A stretch of 44,223 nt of DNA from Leptospira noguchii serovar Panama str. CZ214 (lineage in GTDB: Bacteria; Spirochaetota; Leptospiria; Leptospirales; Leptospiraceae). The notes under the pieces were generated by a model. It did no database searches, had not been told where the DNA came from, and was given only the letters and a program-made list of their open reading frames with translations. Below, piece by piece: positions 26,689 to 42,350 of the stretch (positions are counted from its first letter, which is position 1; the number at the start of each line of letters is the position of its first letter). The translations under genes and the position numbers were made by a program. The stretch lies in NCBI RefSeq assembly GCF_000306255.2, contig NZ_AKWY02000015.1, positions 65,001-109,223 on the forward strand, given 5' to 3'.

Positions 26689-27519
26689 ATGATTTTTGCT
26701 CTCGTAAAAATTGGAGATCGTCCTTTTCCAATGGAACCGTCTCCACAAAATTTAACCTGGCAGTTATTACTGATTGGATTTGGTCTTGTAAATGGAATGG
26801 CACTTTTATTCATACCTCTTGGAATGTATGGTTCCGTTTTTTTCACAATCATTTGGCTTTTATTTCTATTTCTTCCTTTGCTTTTTCTAGTTATCCGTCT
26901 CAGTACAAAGTTTGGTAATCTTCTCTACGTCGCATTGTTTTTAAGTCTTTTGTCGGCGGGAGTTTCTTCACTTTATATCAGTCATACCATAGGATTTTTT
27001 TTAGGAATTCCTGTCGGAAAAGAGATGGATCTTTCACAAAGTGGGGAGTTCGGAAAAAATCGAATTTTGGTATTTAGAGAAGTAAAAATTCTTCCAGATT
27101 ATATTTCTTCTAGATCTGCCATTAGCAAGTCAAAGACGGAACCACAACTTACCAAAACGATTTACTTTCATGTCGCCCCGTTGGTTTCATCAAGTTGGAA
27201 AGAAGGAGATCCGGTTCATGTTTGGGTAGCTTGTGAGAAAATGGAACTTCCGACCTGCAGTTGGGGGAGTTCCGTCTTTTTTTGGGGCGAAAATTTAAAA
27301 AATCATTCTTTATATCCTTATTACAAACTTTCCGTTCAGGATGCAGGAAGAATTTATAAACTTGCCGTTTCAGAATATCCTACAATTTTTAGGCCGATCG
27401 CAGACCCGGAAAAGAAACTTGTTCGAGCTGGAATGTACGGACTATCCGGGCTTTTTTTTCTCAATTATTCTTGGTTCATTTGTATCTTTTTAGGTCAGTT
27501 TTTTGAAAAAAGAAAGTGA
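26689..27519 (+). CDS. Hypothetical inner-membrane protein
   Basis: 276 residues. After a 20-residue polar start, three to four hydrophobic segments fill residues 21-110 (LLLIGFGLVNGMALLFIPLG, IIWLLFLFLPLLFLVI, LLYVALFLSLLSAGVSSLYI). A soluble domain of about 140 residues follows (KTIYFHVAPLVSSSWKEGD, VHVWVACEKMELPTCSWGSS), then one C-terminal segment (LFFLNYSWFICIFLGQFF). The layout of a loop domain between membrane segments resembles DUF3592-type proteins, without a convincing motif. It follows 25585-26685 by three bases, and the exported first product may contact its extracytoplasmic domain. Confidence 0.7.
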   Translation: MIFALVKIGDRPFPMEPSPQNLTWQLLLIGFGLVNGMALLFIPLGMYGSVFFTIIWLLFLFLPLLFLVIRLSTKFGNLLYVALFLSLLSAGVSSLYISHTIGFFLGIPVGKEMDLSQSGEFGKNRILVFREVKILPDYISSRSAISKSKTEPQLTKTIYFHVAPLVSSSWKEGDPVHVWVACEKMELPTCSWGSSVFFWGENLKNHSLYPYYKLSVQDAGRIYKLAVSEYPTIFRPIADPEKKLVRAGMYGLSGLFFLNYSWFICIFLGQFFEKRK

Positions 27520-27554
27520 ATTTAAGAATTATATTTTTTGAATATAAAGATTTT

Positions 27555-27735
27555 TTTGTAATAGTTCCCGCAATTTAAAAAATAGATCTGCCAAGTTCAG
27601 ATTCCAATTTTTTTCAGAAAAATGAATTTCTTACGCTTAACTCACTTTAATTAAAGTTCGTAATGCGACTTAATCTGTGGGAACTCTCGCAAACCTATAT
27701 TTTACGGTAAAATTAAAGTGCGGGAACTACCACAT
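27555..27735. repeat. Degenerate family-A fragments
   Basis: Contains TAGTTCCCGCAATTTAAAAA, TTTTTTTCAGAAAAATGAAT, TGTGGGAACTCTCGC and GCGGGAACTACCACATTTTA, all family-A blocks, but with breaks and a rearranged order. The rest of the gap before flaA2 (27736-28286) shows no repeat or gene; no sigma-28 type promoter was recognised. Confidence 0.6.
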
Positions 27736-28056
27736 TTTATCGAAAATTGAAAGGTGATTGATTCTAAGATTTTGCAATTAGTTTCTGTAGAAAAATTAAA
27801 CGGTGTTTTTTGAATACTGAGTCATAGTGTTGATGTTTTGCCGACCATACTTTTTATCCTTTGGGACGTTGTGTCCAGAGAACGTATTGTTTCCGGCATC
27901 TAATTTTTTAGATTTGAGAATTTACTTTTGAGTTTGTCCTAAAATCTCCATAAAATCCTAAAAGAAACAGAATTTTAAAGAAGCCAATAGTTTGGGACGT
28001 TCTCTTTATAAAAATTTTCGTTTTTAAAACCCTTTTAAAAAAATTCACGATTTGTT

Positions 28057-28108
<52 letters not shown>

Positions 28109-28264
28109 AGAGGCGTTAATAGGATCGGATTTCTTAAAATTCTTTTTAAAAGAATTAGAAAAAAGAAACATAGAATCGATTCGGGTCTAAGAGGTTCTTT
28201 CACACTTTTTAAGTAGTGGTTTCAAGAGTCGGGACTTGTCTCTAAACGATTTTTTATTTTGTAT

Positions 28265-29971
<1,707 letters not shown>

Positions 29972-29984
29972 AAAGTTTTTAAGG

Positions 29985-30015
29985 AAAAACGGGATATTCT
30001 TAAATCCCGTTTTTC
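29985..30015 (+). terminator. Rho-independent terminator of flaA2-flaA1
   Basis: AAAAACGGGAT (29985-29995) pairs with ATCCCGTTTTT (30004-30014) around an 8-base loop; the 3' arm supplies the T tract. Confidence 0.93.
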
Positions 30016-30037
30016 ACTTTCTCAGGCTTTCTTCTTC

Positions 30038-30070
<33 letters not shown>

Positions 30071-30146
30071 GCCTATAATTGATAAATACAGGGCTGTCAG
30101 AGAGGAATTTTACCCCAAACGTCCCAATTTTCATCATCAAGCCGAA

Positions 30147-32948
<2,802 letters not shown>

Positions 32949-32975
32949 AAAAATATTCAGAAAATTGAATATATT

Positions 32976-33015
32976 AAAAAATCCTGGATCGTTTTCCGAT
33001 TCAGGATTTTTTTTG
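32976..33015 (+). terminator. Rho-independent terminator of greA
   Basis: AAAAAATCCTG and CAGGATTTTTTTT pair around an inner GATCG/CGATT stem and a TTTTC loop; a T tract follows directly. Confidence 0.92.
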
Positions 33016-33145
33016 TCTATTGAGAAGACAAAAAATAAAGACTGATTAAAAATTCAGTAACGTTTTTAACGCACATTCCTGACGGTAACGTTCACGGACA
33101 CGTTTTATAGAACGCCTTGTGTTTTAATAAAAACTTCTCTGTTTT

Positions 33146-33397
33146 TTATGCAGTTTTACTTTTGTAATCTTCTACATTTTTATTTGTATTCATCAAAGTT
33201 ATTTCGGTCGGAAGAATATGTCGTTGTATGTAAACGAGTAGTTCTTCGGCGTTGAGTTTTTGTATCATTGTTTCCGGAATCCGATTCCAGCACTGATCGA
33301 ATACCGTTCTTACATTGAGTCCTTTTGATTTTAGTTCTCCTACTTGATCACAGAGGAAGCGTATTTTCACTCGATCTTTTTTGATTATATTTGCCAT
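33146..33397 (-). CDS. Small hypothetical protein
   Basis: 83 residues, with a strong AAAAAGGAGAAAAAA site before the ATG, which is the main reason to accept it. The sequence is basic at the N-terminus (MANIIKKDRVKIRFLCDQVG) and helical, without a signal peptide or membrane segment. It contains KGLNVRTVFDQCWNRIPETM. I do not recognise the family and the neighbours give no hint. It is convergent with greA, whose terminator lies about 130 bases beyond its stop. Confidence 0.6.
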   Translation of the reverse strand: MANIIKKDRVKIRFLCDQVGELKSKGLNVRTVFDQCWNRIPETMIQKLNAEELLVYIQRHILPTEITLMNTNKNVEDYKSKTA

Positions 33398-34104
33398 TTT
33401 TTTCTCCTTTTTCGTGATTTTACGTTTGCTTACGGCATTATATTGAAATTTTATAATATATGAATTTTACTTTACGGTTGTGAAAGTAATCTAACATTGA
33501 AATCTAAAAGTAATTTGTCTTTTTGAGATCCATTAATCGTTAAACTTGCGTTATTTGGAATCTATATGACTCTTTCAATCGATTATAAATGAACCTACGG
33601 ACAAAAATCTCATCATACGAGCTTATTTAGACGTTTTTTTTGATAAAAATGTTTCAGGTTTATTTTTTGGGTTCTATAACATAATTGCGGATTTTTGAAT
33701 ATTCTCTTCTCATCTATTTGGTACCAATTTTTTTCTTTGAATTATAATTAAAAAAGGCGCTACTTGGAATTTTATTACAGGTGTTACTGATCTCTATAAA
33801 ATTGAGTACCGTTAATTTTATCACAAAACACTGATTCCATGCAAAATATTAGGTACTTTATTATATAGTTATGAGTAATATTTTTCATTTAATACTCGGG
33901 CGCATAAATAGAATACTTGGGTTAGATTGTTTCAATAATTTGAATGTTTTGGTTCTGCTCCAAAATGCCGAAATCCCGTATTTGCTTTATTTTTTAAATA
34001 CCGCTATTTTTTTCCCAAATTCGATCGTTAATAAACTTGGTACTATTTTCTTGTGTTCAGTAATAAACAAATAGCTTTGTGATAAAAATTCTAGAGATTC
34101 AATA
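33398..34104. other. Intergenic stretch, no supported gene
   Basis: 707 AT-rich bases. An open frame at 33871-34074 (67 codons, +) has no ribosome-binding site or recognisable content. I see no repeat of families A or B here. Confidence 0.5.
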
Positions 34105-34203
34105 GAGTTGTTGAAAAATTAATTCTTTATCAGTTTGCGTTTCATGGAAACGGTCGATTGAATCAGTTTTGTTGACCTGGACTATGGAATTTTTCAACAA
34201 CTC
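34105..34203. repeat. Family-C MITE copy (long type, 99 bp)
   Basis: TA then GAGTTGTTGAAAAATTAATT; right end GGAATTTTTCAACAACTC then TA. The interior holds TTTCATGGAAACGGTCGATT and CAGTTTTGTTGACCTGG. One of the best-preserved copies, it abuts an IS3 transposase remnant that starts three bases after the right-hand TA. Confidence 0.9.
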
Positions 34204-34207
34204 TAAT

Positions 34208-34470
34208 TATTACTCGAACGGAATTCGAAAATATTTGCTCAGCAACAAAATTCGAATGAGCAATAGCAGAAAAGGGAATTGTTGGGACAACGCAGCCGCA
34301 AGTCCTTCTTTGGTTCTCTGAAGAGAGAAATGGAATATAATTACTTCTATAAAATTCAAGAAGCGGAAGAATTACTTTTTGATCATATAGAGGTTTATTA
34401 TAATAGACACAGATCTCATTCGTCATTAGACTTTGTAAGTCCTGTACAATTTGAAGTAAATGCTGCGTAA
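34208..34470 (+). pseudogene. IS3-family transposase OrfB, C-terminal remnant
   Basis: The first frame reads YSNGIRKYLLSNKIRMSNSR, then KGNCWDNAAA; after a frameshift near 34300 it continues SFFGSLKREMEYNYFYKIQE, then FDHIEVYYNRHRSHSSLDFVSP to a stop at 34470. NCWDNA, FF..LK.E and YN..R.H..L are the classic end of the IS150/IS3-type DDE integrase domain. Everything upstream of the GI(R/K)..L segment is missing, including the first two catalytic aspartates. The left edge coincides with the MITE, so the break may be linked to that insertion. Downstream no inverted-repeat end was recognised. Confidence 0.85.
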
Positions 34471-34711
34471 AAATGTGCCCAATAATTCGTCACTAGGTTA
34501 GTTAAAACGTTTTTTGTTTTTTGAATTACTACTTGGACATACTAAAAGTTCCAGATCGATTTTACCAAAGATGTGATGTTTTCAATAGATTCTATTAACT
34601 TCAATTGATTGGCTTTTTGAAATAGTTCAGCATAAATTATTTTGATTTGCGTCCGAGTAGTAAAAAGGAGCGAAAATGCAGATTTTTTTAAGTGTTCCGA
34701 CAAAATTAGAC

Positions 34712-34744
<33 letters not shown>

Positions 34745-34792
34745 TAGAAAAAAATCTTCCGAACTTTTTCATCTTCACTTTGAGAACTACAA

Positions 34793-34889
34793 TAAAGATG
34801 ATATGTTATACGTTTCTTATATACAATTTATTGACCAGAGCTGAGAGCCCAGTCCGGTTACCATACAGCCGGATTTGCCCAAATTTTCT
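34793..34889 (-). repeat. Family-B repeat, partial
   Basis: TATGTTATACGTTTCTTATA, TACAATTTATTGACCAGAGC, TGAGAGCCCAGTCCGG and CAGCCGGATTTGCCC correspond to the interior of 13516-13706. Family-A sequence follows immediately. The bases 34471-34792 hold nothing recognised. Confidence 0.75.
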
Positions 34890-34892
34890 AAA

Positions 34893-35160
34893 AATATAAG
34901 TTCCTACATTTCTTAGAATTTATTCGTAAAATCTTGATTTGCAGTAGTTCCTGCGTTTTGGAATCGATCCACAAAGTTTAAATCTCAATTTTTTTCAGAA
35001 AAATGAATTCCTTATACCGAATTCACATTAAAATCAATAGTCTAGGATCTAGGAAATTTTTTCTAAAAGTAAGAGTTACCACGTTTTCAAAATGGATTTG
35101 TAAAAACCAAACTTATAGTAGTTCCCACATTTTATTTTTTACGGAAAAAATAAGATTAGA
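34893..35160. repeat. Family-A fragments, two decayed copies
   Basis: The first (34893-35029) runs from TTTTCTAAAAATATAAGTTC to CGAATTCACATT with AGTAGTTCCTGCGTTTT inside. A second (about 35050-35160) repeats TTTTCTAAAAGTAAGAGTTA and TAGTAGTTCCCACATTTTAT. Both lack parts of the full-length form. Confidence 0.65.
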
Positions 35161-35201
35161 GACATCAAATTTATATTAAATTCCCTATTAGATAAGTATT
35201 G

Positions 35202-35300
35202 GAGTTGTTGAAAAATGAATCCTCCATCAGTTTTTGTTTCATGGAAACTGTAGATTAAAGCAGTTTTGTTGATCTGAGCTATAGAATTTTTGAACAACTT
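35202..35300. repeat. Family-C MITE copy (long type, 99 bp)
   Basis: GAGTTGTTGAAAAATGAATC at the left; TAGAATTTTTGAACAACTT at the right, followed by TA. The left TA is mutated (TG). The interior matches 34105-34203. From 35301 to the next gene (35641) nothing else is recognised; the short frame at 35406-35609 is not supported. Confidence 0.85.
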
Positions 35301-35641
35301 TATTAAATCAATTATGACTGTAGTTTCCAGTTCGTTTTAAAATAGAGTGAACTTCTATAAAATTCAAAAATAAGGATTTGAAAATCAAATTTTTACGTAA
35401 AATCGTTGTTTTGCGATTATCATCGAATTCAAAATTTATTTTATAGAGGTTTAAGAGTTGCTATAAGATTTTACCTTCGGCCTTGGGTGCAATTTTTATT
35501 TCAATATAGGCTTTTTATAATTTGCCTTAGAAGTTTTGCTTCTAGGATTTTAGTTGATCTAAGTTCTGAAACTTTCAATGCTGGTCCAATTTCCAAAAAA
35601 ATGAATTGATTGTGATATTATAATTAAGGTCCGTTAAAACT

Positions 35642-37443
<1,802 letters not shown>

Positions 37444-37453
37444 GGAGTATTTC

Positions 37454-38824
37454 TTGAATTCAAATCTAAAAAAAAATCATCTAAAACTTATCAAAATAAA
37501 ATCGGATGTAACTCTGTTAATTCCTATATTTCTATTTTTAGTATGCTGTAAAAGCGGAGATTCTTCTTTATTTTCCTCTCCAATCAATCGAGAAAAAAAC
37601 GGAACCGAAATTGTTAAGTTTAACATTCATCCTTATAAAGGAACCGTAATACGATCTGGTGAAGAGCTTCTTTCTTTTAAAATTTTAGAAGTGGATAAGA
37701 ATATTGCTTTGGTTGAAATGGTAGTTCCGGTTTATAAGGACGGAAAAGAAATTGAATTAAAATTTTCTTCTCCTGGTTTTCAAAATTCTTCTTACCGTAT
37801 CAAAAAGGCGGAAGAGCTGAATGAAAAACTGATAGCTTTGGATAAAGAGGGCATAACGCACCGTTTTATCTCAAGATTTAAAACTGGATTTCAACCTAAA
37901 AGTGTTCGATTTATTGACAATACTAGACTTGCAATTCCGCTTTTAGAAGATGAAGGTATGGACGTTTTGGATATAAATACCGGCGAAACCGTCAGACTTT
38001 CTCCTCCTGAAAAGTACAAAAAGAAATTGGGTTTTGTGGAAACAATTTCGATTCCGGAGCATAACGAACTCTGGGTCAGCCAAATGCAGGCGAATGCGGT
38101 TCACGTGTTCGATTTAAAAACTCTCGCGTATAAAGCGACAGTTGATCTAAACGGTAAGTGGTCTAAAATTCTTCTTTATGATCCGACACGAGATTTAGTC
38201 TATTGTTCCAATTGGATCAGTGAGGATATTTCCGTTATCGATAGAAAAACGAAAACGGAAATTCGTAAAACGGATAAGATTGGTCTTCCACGCGGACTTC
38301 TTCTTTCGAAAGACGGTAAAGAATTATACATCGCTCAATTCTCCGCGAGTAATCAAGAATCTGGAGGTGGTAGACTTGGAATTTATTCCATGGATAAGGA
38401 AAAGCTCATCGATACGATTGGACCTCCGGGAAACAAACGTCATATCGTTTCCGGCAACACTGAAAGTAAGATTTATGTTTCTGATATGTGTTGTAGCAAA
38501 ATCGAAGTTTATGATTTAAAAGAAAAAAAAGTTCAAAAGTCGATTCCTGTATTCGATAAACCGAATACGATTGCTCTTTCTCCTGACAGAAAATATCTTT
38601 ATGTTTCTTGTAGAGGTCCTAACCATCCAACTGAAGGTTATCTCAAAAAAGGTTTGGTGCTTGGAAGAGTGTATGTCATTGACACGACTACAGACACGGT
38701 TAAGGAATTTTGGGAAGCTGGTAATCAACCTACGGGCCTTGACGTTTCACCCGACAATCGTTACTTAGTAATTTCAGATTTTTTAGATCATCAAATTCGA
38801 GTTTATAGAAGGAACGGTTTTTAA
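37454..38824 (+). CDS. YVTN-type beta-propeller lipoprotein
   Basis: 456 residues, TTG start with a strong AAGGAG eight bases upstream. A long n-region leads to [16 protein letters not shown], a lipoprotein signal with two possible cysteines. An N-terminal beta domain (about 45-135) is followed by seven-bladed propeller-like repeats: [104 protein letters not shown] and [20 protein letters not shown]. Proteins of this fold are mostly surface or periplasmic, acting as binding scaffolds; enzymatic lactonase function is unlikely without the matching metal residues. It is the third gene of the operon. Confidence 0.85.
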   Translation: MNSNLKKNHLKLIKIKSDVTLLIPIFLFLVCCKSGDSSLFSSPINREKNGTEIVKFNIHPYKGTVIRSGEELLSFKILEVDKNIALVEMVVPVYKDGKEIELKFSSPGFQNSSYRIKKAEELNEKLIALDKEGITHRFISRFKTGFQPKSVRFIDNTRLAIPLLEDEGMDVLDINTGETVRLSPPEKYKKKLGFVETISIPEHNELWVSQMQANAVHVFDLKTLAYKATVDLNGKWSKILLYDPTRDLVYCSNWISEDISVIDRKTKTEIRKTDKIGLPRGLLLSKDGKELYIAQFSASNQESGGGRLGIYSMDKEKLIDTIGPPGNKRHIVSGNTESKIYVSDMCCSKIEVYDLKEKKVQKSIPVFDKPNTIALSPDRKYLYVSCRGPNHPTEGYLKKGLVLGRVYVIDTTTDTVKEFWEAGNQPTGLDVSPDNRYLVISDFLDHQIRVYRRNGF

Positions 38825-38828
38825 GTCT

Positions 38829-38857
38829 GCAACAGTTTTTTAGTAAAAAACTGTTGC
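38829..38857 (+). terminator. Hairpin after the propeller gene
   Basis: GCAACAGTTTTTT (38829-38841) pairs with AAAAAACTGTTGC (38845-38857) around a 3-base loop. The following T run is short (ATTTG), so termination strength is uncertain. It lies 35 bases before tRNA-Ile. Confidence 0.7.
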
Positions 38858-38864
38858 ATTTGAG

Positions 38865-38965
<101 letters not shown>

Positions 38966-38977
38966 GCCGGTATTAAC

Positions 38978-39097
<120 letters not shown>

Positions 39098-39404
39098 AAA
39101 ATTTGAAAACAAAACTCGGCTTTTAGGTTTATCTAATATATTCTATTTTTTGAATTTAGTTTAACTTATATTTCAGCCTAAATTTTTTAGAGTTTGTTTG
39201 TAAAAATTACGCCGAACTTACGTTACATTTAGATTCAAACGCTAAACACAATAGAATAAAAAACTAAATTTCTAATCGTTGTGTGTAAGGATTTTATTGG
39301 GTCACTCGTGCTCTTGTTTTCGGCTGAGTTGTTTGAGAACTTAGAATATCGTTCTCTATGATTCTGGTGTTAGATTTCAATTCTATATCAACATGAGTTT
39401 GATA

Positions 39405-39541
39405 TAAGAAAATCTGGCTCTCGCTCTGGTTAATCAATTGTATGCAGGAAATAGCATATAACAATCGTCTTTAATTTGAAAGAGTGTTTTGCTGAACTCC
39501 CTCCTATCGATCCTTTTTGTATTATACCAAATACACGTTAA
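39405..39541 (+). repeat. Family-B repeat, partial
   Basis: Keeps GCTCTCGCTCTGGTTAATCA, TTGTATGCAGGAAATAGC, ATATAACAATCGTCTTT and TATCGATCCTTTTTGTATTA, ending ACACGTTA. A family-C copy begins five bases further on. In the rest of 39098-40057 I see a family-A-like end (CGCCGAACTTACGTTA near 39220) but no gene; the frame at 39645-39833 is not supported. Confidence 0.75.
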
Positions 39542-39545
39542 GTTA

Positions 39546-39628
39546 GAGTTGTTGAAAAAATCATACAAACGATTTTACACATTCATTTTAATGAAAAAAA
39601 CGGAAGGGAACTAATTTTTCAACAATTC
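39546..39628. repeat. Family-C MITE copy (short type, 83 bp)
   Basis: TA then GAGTTGTTGAAAAAATCATA at the left; AACTAATTTTTCAACAATTC then TA at the right. The interior has CGATTTTACACATTCATTTT, as in the short copies at 2673 and 25456. Confidence 0.85.
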
Positions 39629-40057
39629 TATTATATACTTAAGAATGAGTTTGTTCAATTTTAAATGTGAATTCATTCATAGGTTTTATCTTATAATCTC
39701 AAAAATAAGGGAATTTAAAACTGATAAAAAATCTAAGTTTTCAAAAAGATTTTATATAAAAGGAATATTCATTCTTGAAAAATGGATTTTTATGATTCAT
39801 ATAAATTTCCTGATTTATAACGAGGTTCCCTAAAATCTAAAAAATGAGATGAGTATTTTGAGAATATATCTCAAAATACTGTAGGTCGTTTTAACACATT
39901 AGAAACGGCTTTTAGTATGATTCTAATGAATATAGAAATATTAATAATTTTTAAAAGAAACGTTTTGATCTATTTTTTAACTCTTTTCTGGTATTTTATT
40001 GACTTAAAAAATCAAGTGCGAATTTTGTTTTGAAAAATACTACATTTTGGAGCTTGT

Positions 40058-40291
40058 ATGCGCTTTTTAAAGTTTGGGGCAATTTTATTTCCCCTACTAT
40101 TTACTGCAAATTGTGTGAAGTATCGAGTCGGATCCGGCGCTTTTGCTGGAGATCGCCTTTATCTAATCGTTCATAAGGATACAGGAAATCCTTATGATCC
40201 TAAACGTCTTTCAAGTCAATTGGTTCTATGTAATATCGACGCAAATGATTTACTCGATTGTAAACCTGCTGTGATAAAAGGGTTAAGATAA
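40058..40291 (+). CDS. Small lipoprotein, tandem family member 1
   Basis: 77 residues with a lipoprotein signal MRFLKFGAILFPLLFTANC (lipobox TANC) after TTGGAG. The mature 59 residues contain VGSGAFAGDRLYLIVHKDTG and end in SQLVLCNIDANDLLDCKPAV. The C-x-(I/V)-(D/E) then T/D-C-(K/N) pattern recurs in the next two genes, so I take the three as tandem paralogues. It is first in the series; the next gene begins one base after its stop. Confidence 0.75.
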   Translation: MRFLKFGAILFPLLFTANCVKYRVGSGAFAGDRLYLIVHKDTGNPYDPKRLSSQLVLCNIDANDLLDCKPAVIKGLR

Positions 40292-40292
40292 T

Positions 40293-40562
40293 ATGAAAAA
40301 AAATATGATTTTATTTTTCTTTTTAGCAATCGTACTATTTACTTTGGTACAATGTTCAACAGTTCATCTTGCGAAAGTAAGCGTCTTCGATAAGGACAAA
40401 ATCGTTCTTCATAGAAATTTTTGTCCCACACAAAGTTGTGGTGGTTCTTTCGACGATTATATTGACGATTATATTTGTGTTGTCGAAAAAAACGGAGATC
40501 TAACTTGCAACGATGTAAATGAAAAGTATAAAAATCCAAGTATTATTAAGGAAGCATATTAA
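40293..40562 (+). CDS. Small lipoprotein, tandem family member 2
   Basis: 89 residues. Signal MKKNMILFFFLAIVLFTLVQC (lipobox LVQC), then STVHLAKVSVFDKDKIVLHR, CPTQSCGGSFDDYIDDYICV and VEKNGDLTCNDVNEKYK. It shares the closing pattern YICVVEKNGDLTCNDV with the neighbours and has an additional CPTQSC pair of cysteines. One base separates it from the previous gene and one from the next, so the three are co-translated. Function unknown. Confidence 0.75.
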   Translation: MKKNMILFFFLAIVLFTLVQCSTVHLAKVSVFDKDKIVLHRNFCPTQSCGGSFDDYIDDYICVVEKNGDLTCNDVNEKYKNPSIIKEAY

Positions 40563-40563
40563 G

Positions 40564-40788
40564 ATGAAAATGTTAACTAGCTTGTTTCTCGTTGTATTTG
40601 CTCTTTTTATGGCAAACTGTAAGTCGTCGTCTACTACGGACGTAGTTAAAACATCAAAAGGTTTTTATAGATTTTATGAAACTCGTGATTTTATTTCAAT
40701 TTCCAGTTCAAAAGTAGAATTTTGCGCTATAGATGCAAAAACAAGTGCGATTACTTGTAAAGACGTAACTGTCAATTACGGGTTTTAG
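40564..40788 (+). CDS. Small lipoprotein, tandem family member 3
   Basis: 74 residues from ATG 40564, which lies one base after the previous stop with AAGGA upstream; the longer frame starting at 40519 would overlap member 2 and lose the signal. Signal MKMLTSLFLVVFALFMANC (lipobox MANC), then KGFYRFYETRDFISISSSKV and EFCAIDAKTSAITCKDVTVN, again with the two-cysteine closing motif. A hairpin follows. Confidence 0.75.
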   Translation: MKMLTSLFLVVFALFMANCKSSSTTDVVKTSKGFYRFYETRDFISISSSKVEFCAIDAKTSAITCKDVTVNYGF

Positions 40789-40797
40789 TCTTGTTTT

Positions 40798-40831
40798 TAG
40801 TAGGAAATCGATTTCTTTTGATTTCCTACTA
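40798..40831 (+). terminator. Hairpin after the lipoprotein trio
   Basis: TAGTAGGAAATC (40798-40809) pairs perfectly with GATTTCCTACTA (40820-40831). Only a short T run follows, so termination is likely but not certain. Confidence 0.7.
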
Positions 40832-40862
40832 GGGTTTCTATTCTGAGTATTTAAATCTGATC

Positions 40863-41306
40863 ATGAATAAAGTTTTTTTTATAATATTTCTTGGAACTGT
40901 TCTAGTATTTACTGATTGTCGCAAAGAAGTTCCTACCTCGTCCCCGCTTAGAAAAATTAATCTACAAACTTTTCTTAATTCCTCAGAAACGAAAAAATTT
41001 TCGGTTGAGTTGGCCAATGGTAAGATTGGGGTAAACGTATTCAATATTCCTAAATTACCTAAGAAAATTCATCTTGTTCTTAGAAACGACGATTGTGTTT
41101 ATTATGTAATTCGTGGAAGTCTTCAGCTTACCTTGCCTGGAGCCGAACCTATAATGTTACAATCAGAAGAGGTTCTTTTTATACCGTCTGGAATTGTACA
41201 TTCGATTTCGTCTGATCAAGTAAATTCAAAAGTACTAATGATAAAGAGTTCCAATACTTCCGAGGTCGAATACTTACAAGAATCGGAAATTGCACCTCAA
41301 CTTTAA
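40863..41306 (+). CDS. Cupin-domain lipoprotein
   Basis: 147 residues with a signal (MNKVFFIIFLGTVLVFTDC) whose final cysteine suggests lipidation. The mature part is a single small cupin barrel: KKIHLVLRNDDCVYYVIRGS, then LTLPGAEPIMLQSEEVLFIP, then SGIVHSISSDQ and KVLMIKSSNT. The first cupin motif lacks the usual metal-binding histidines (H at HLVLRNDD, but no HxH), and the second keeps one (GIVHSI), so a metal site is doubtful. A lipid-anchored cupin outside the cytoplasm is unusual. It follows the lipoprotein trio but lies beyond their hairpin. Confidence 0.8.
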   Translation: MNKVFFIIFLGTVLVFTDCRKEVPTSSPLRKINLQTFLNSSETKKFSVELANGKIGVNVFNIPKLPKKIHLVLRNDDCVYYVIRGSLQLTLPGAEPIMLQSEEVLFIPSGIVHSISSDQVNSKVLMIKSSNTSEVEYLQESEIAPQL

Positions 41307-41387
41307 ACAAGATTTTGAGGTTTTATGATTCGGTGAAAAATTCTATAAAAGCTAAATTTCAAATAATGAAATTTTTATAAAGGGTAT

Positions 41388-42134
41388 TCACTGCTGTATC
41401 GTTGCCGCGTAGTTTTGAACTTTTTGAAAAAATTTAGGATCTTCTAATACGGAAACAAATTCGTCAAATTCGTTTTTTAAATTTTCGTATAAATTCCCCA
41501 TAAAATAATTATTCGAGATTCGTTTCAATGTGGATAACATATTCAAATTCCATTGTGAAAGTTTAGAAGCGATTTGGAGCGAGTGTTGTAATATGTTATC
41601 GCCTTCGTAGATCTCGTCTATAATTCCCAAATTCAAAGCCTGAGAAGATCGAATCGGATCTCCTTTTAGAGTTAAACTCAAAGATTTAGTAGGTCCAATT
41701 TTTCTTGCGAGTGTAGTAATTAGAGGAGGGCCTCCAAATCGAATTTCCGGCCTGAAAAGAATCGCTTTTTTTTCAGAGACGATGTAGTCTCCACAAAGAG
41801 CAAGATCAAAACCTCCCGCGGATGCAAATCCTTTTAATATTGTAACCACTGGTTTGGGAAAGCTGTAAAGCGCATAATGATACTCTAATATTCTATGCCG
41901 AAATGATTCTAATTTTGTTTGAATTACTTCTTCTAAGTCGTATCCACTTGAAAAGTGTTTGCCTGAAGAATTGAGTAAAATTGCTTTTACGGATTCGTTA
42001 TTTGCGTTTACATTGAATACGTTTTCAAGTTCGTCTCTAATTTGTACGTTTAGTGAGTTGGATTTTTCGGGTCGATTGAGGGTTACGATTAAAACCTGAT
42101 TTCTAATTTCGGTAAGTAAAAACTGATATTCCAT
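41388..42134 (-). CDS. Enoyl-CoA hydratase/isomerase (crotonase) family protein
   Basis: 248 residues with a good AAGGA site. Crotonase features: [20 protein letters not shown] near the start, the oxyanion-hole loops [13 protein letters not shown] (near 58) and [20 protein letters not shown] (near 102), and [20 protein letters not shown] (near 127). The second catalytic glutamate position (PEI) is kept. The first, usually GGCELA, is aspartate (GGFDLA). A hydratase with Asp here is less common than Glu, so isomerase, dehydratase or another crotonase activity is possible. Likely fatty-acid or amino-acid degradation. It is a single gene. Confidence 0.88.
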   Translation of the reverse strand: MEYQFLLTEIRNQVLIVTLNRPEKSNSLNVQIRDELENVFNVNANNESVKAILLNSSGKHFSSGYDLEEVIQTKLESFRHRILEYHYALYSFPKPVVTILKGFASAGGFDLALCGDYIVSEKKAILFRPEIRFGGPPLITTLARKIGPTKSLSLTLKGDPIRSSQALNLGIIDEIYEGDNILQHSLQIASKLSQWNLNMLSTLKRISNNYFMGNLYENLKNEFDEFVSVLEDPKFFQKVQNYAATIQQ

Positions 42135-42350
42135 TTTTTTGATCCTTTTGAACTTGAGTTAAACGCGCCTGATCTTAATTTTGAAGGCGTTCTATGCAAG
42201 AAAAATTTATAAAAAATGATTCATTGTTTAATTATACAAACCTTCGATAAAATAAATTTAGAGTTTTATATAAACGTATATTCAGGATTTTTGATTTAGT
42301 AAGATTCATTTTTTAAAAATTTTCTAATTTTTCTTTATCAGTTTCATCAA

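Noticed and set aside
35406..35609. 67-codon open frame upstream of the cNMP-binding gene
   Set aside because: No ribosome-binding site, atypical composition and no resemblance to any protein family.
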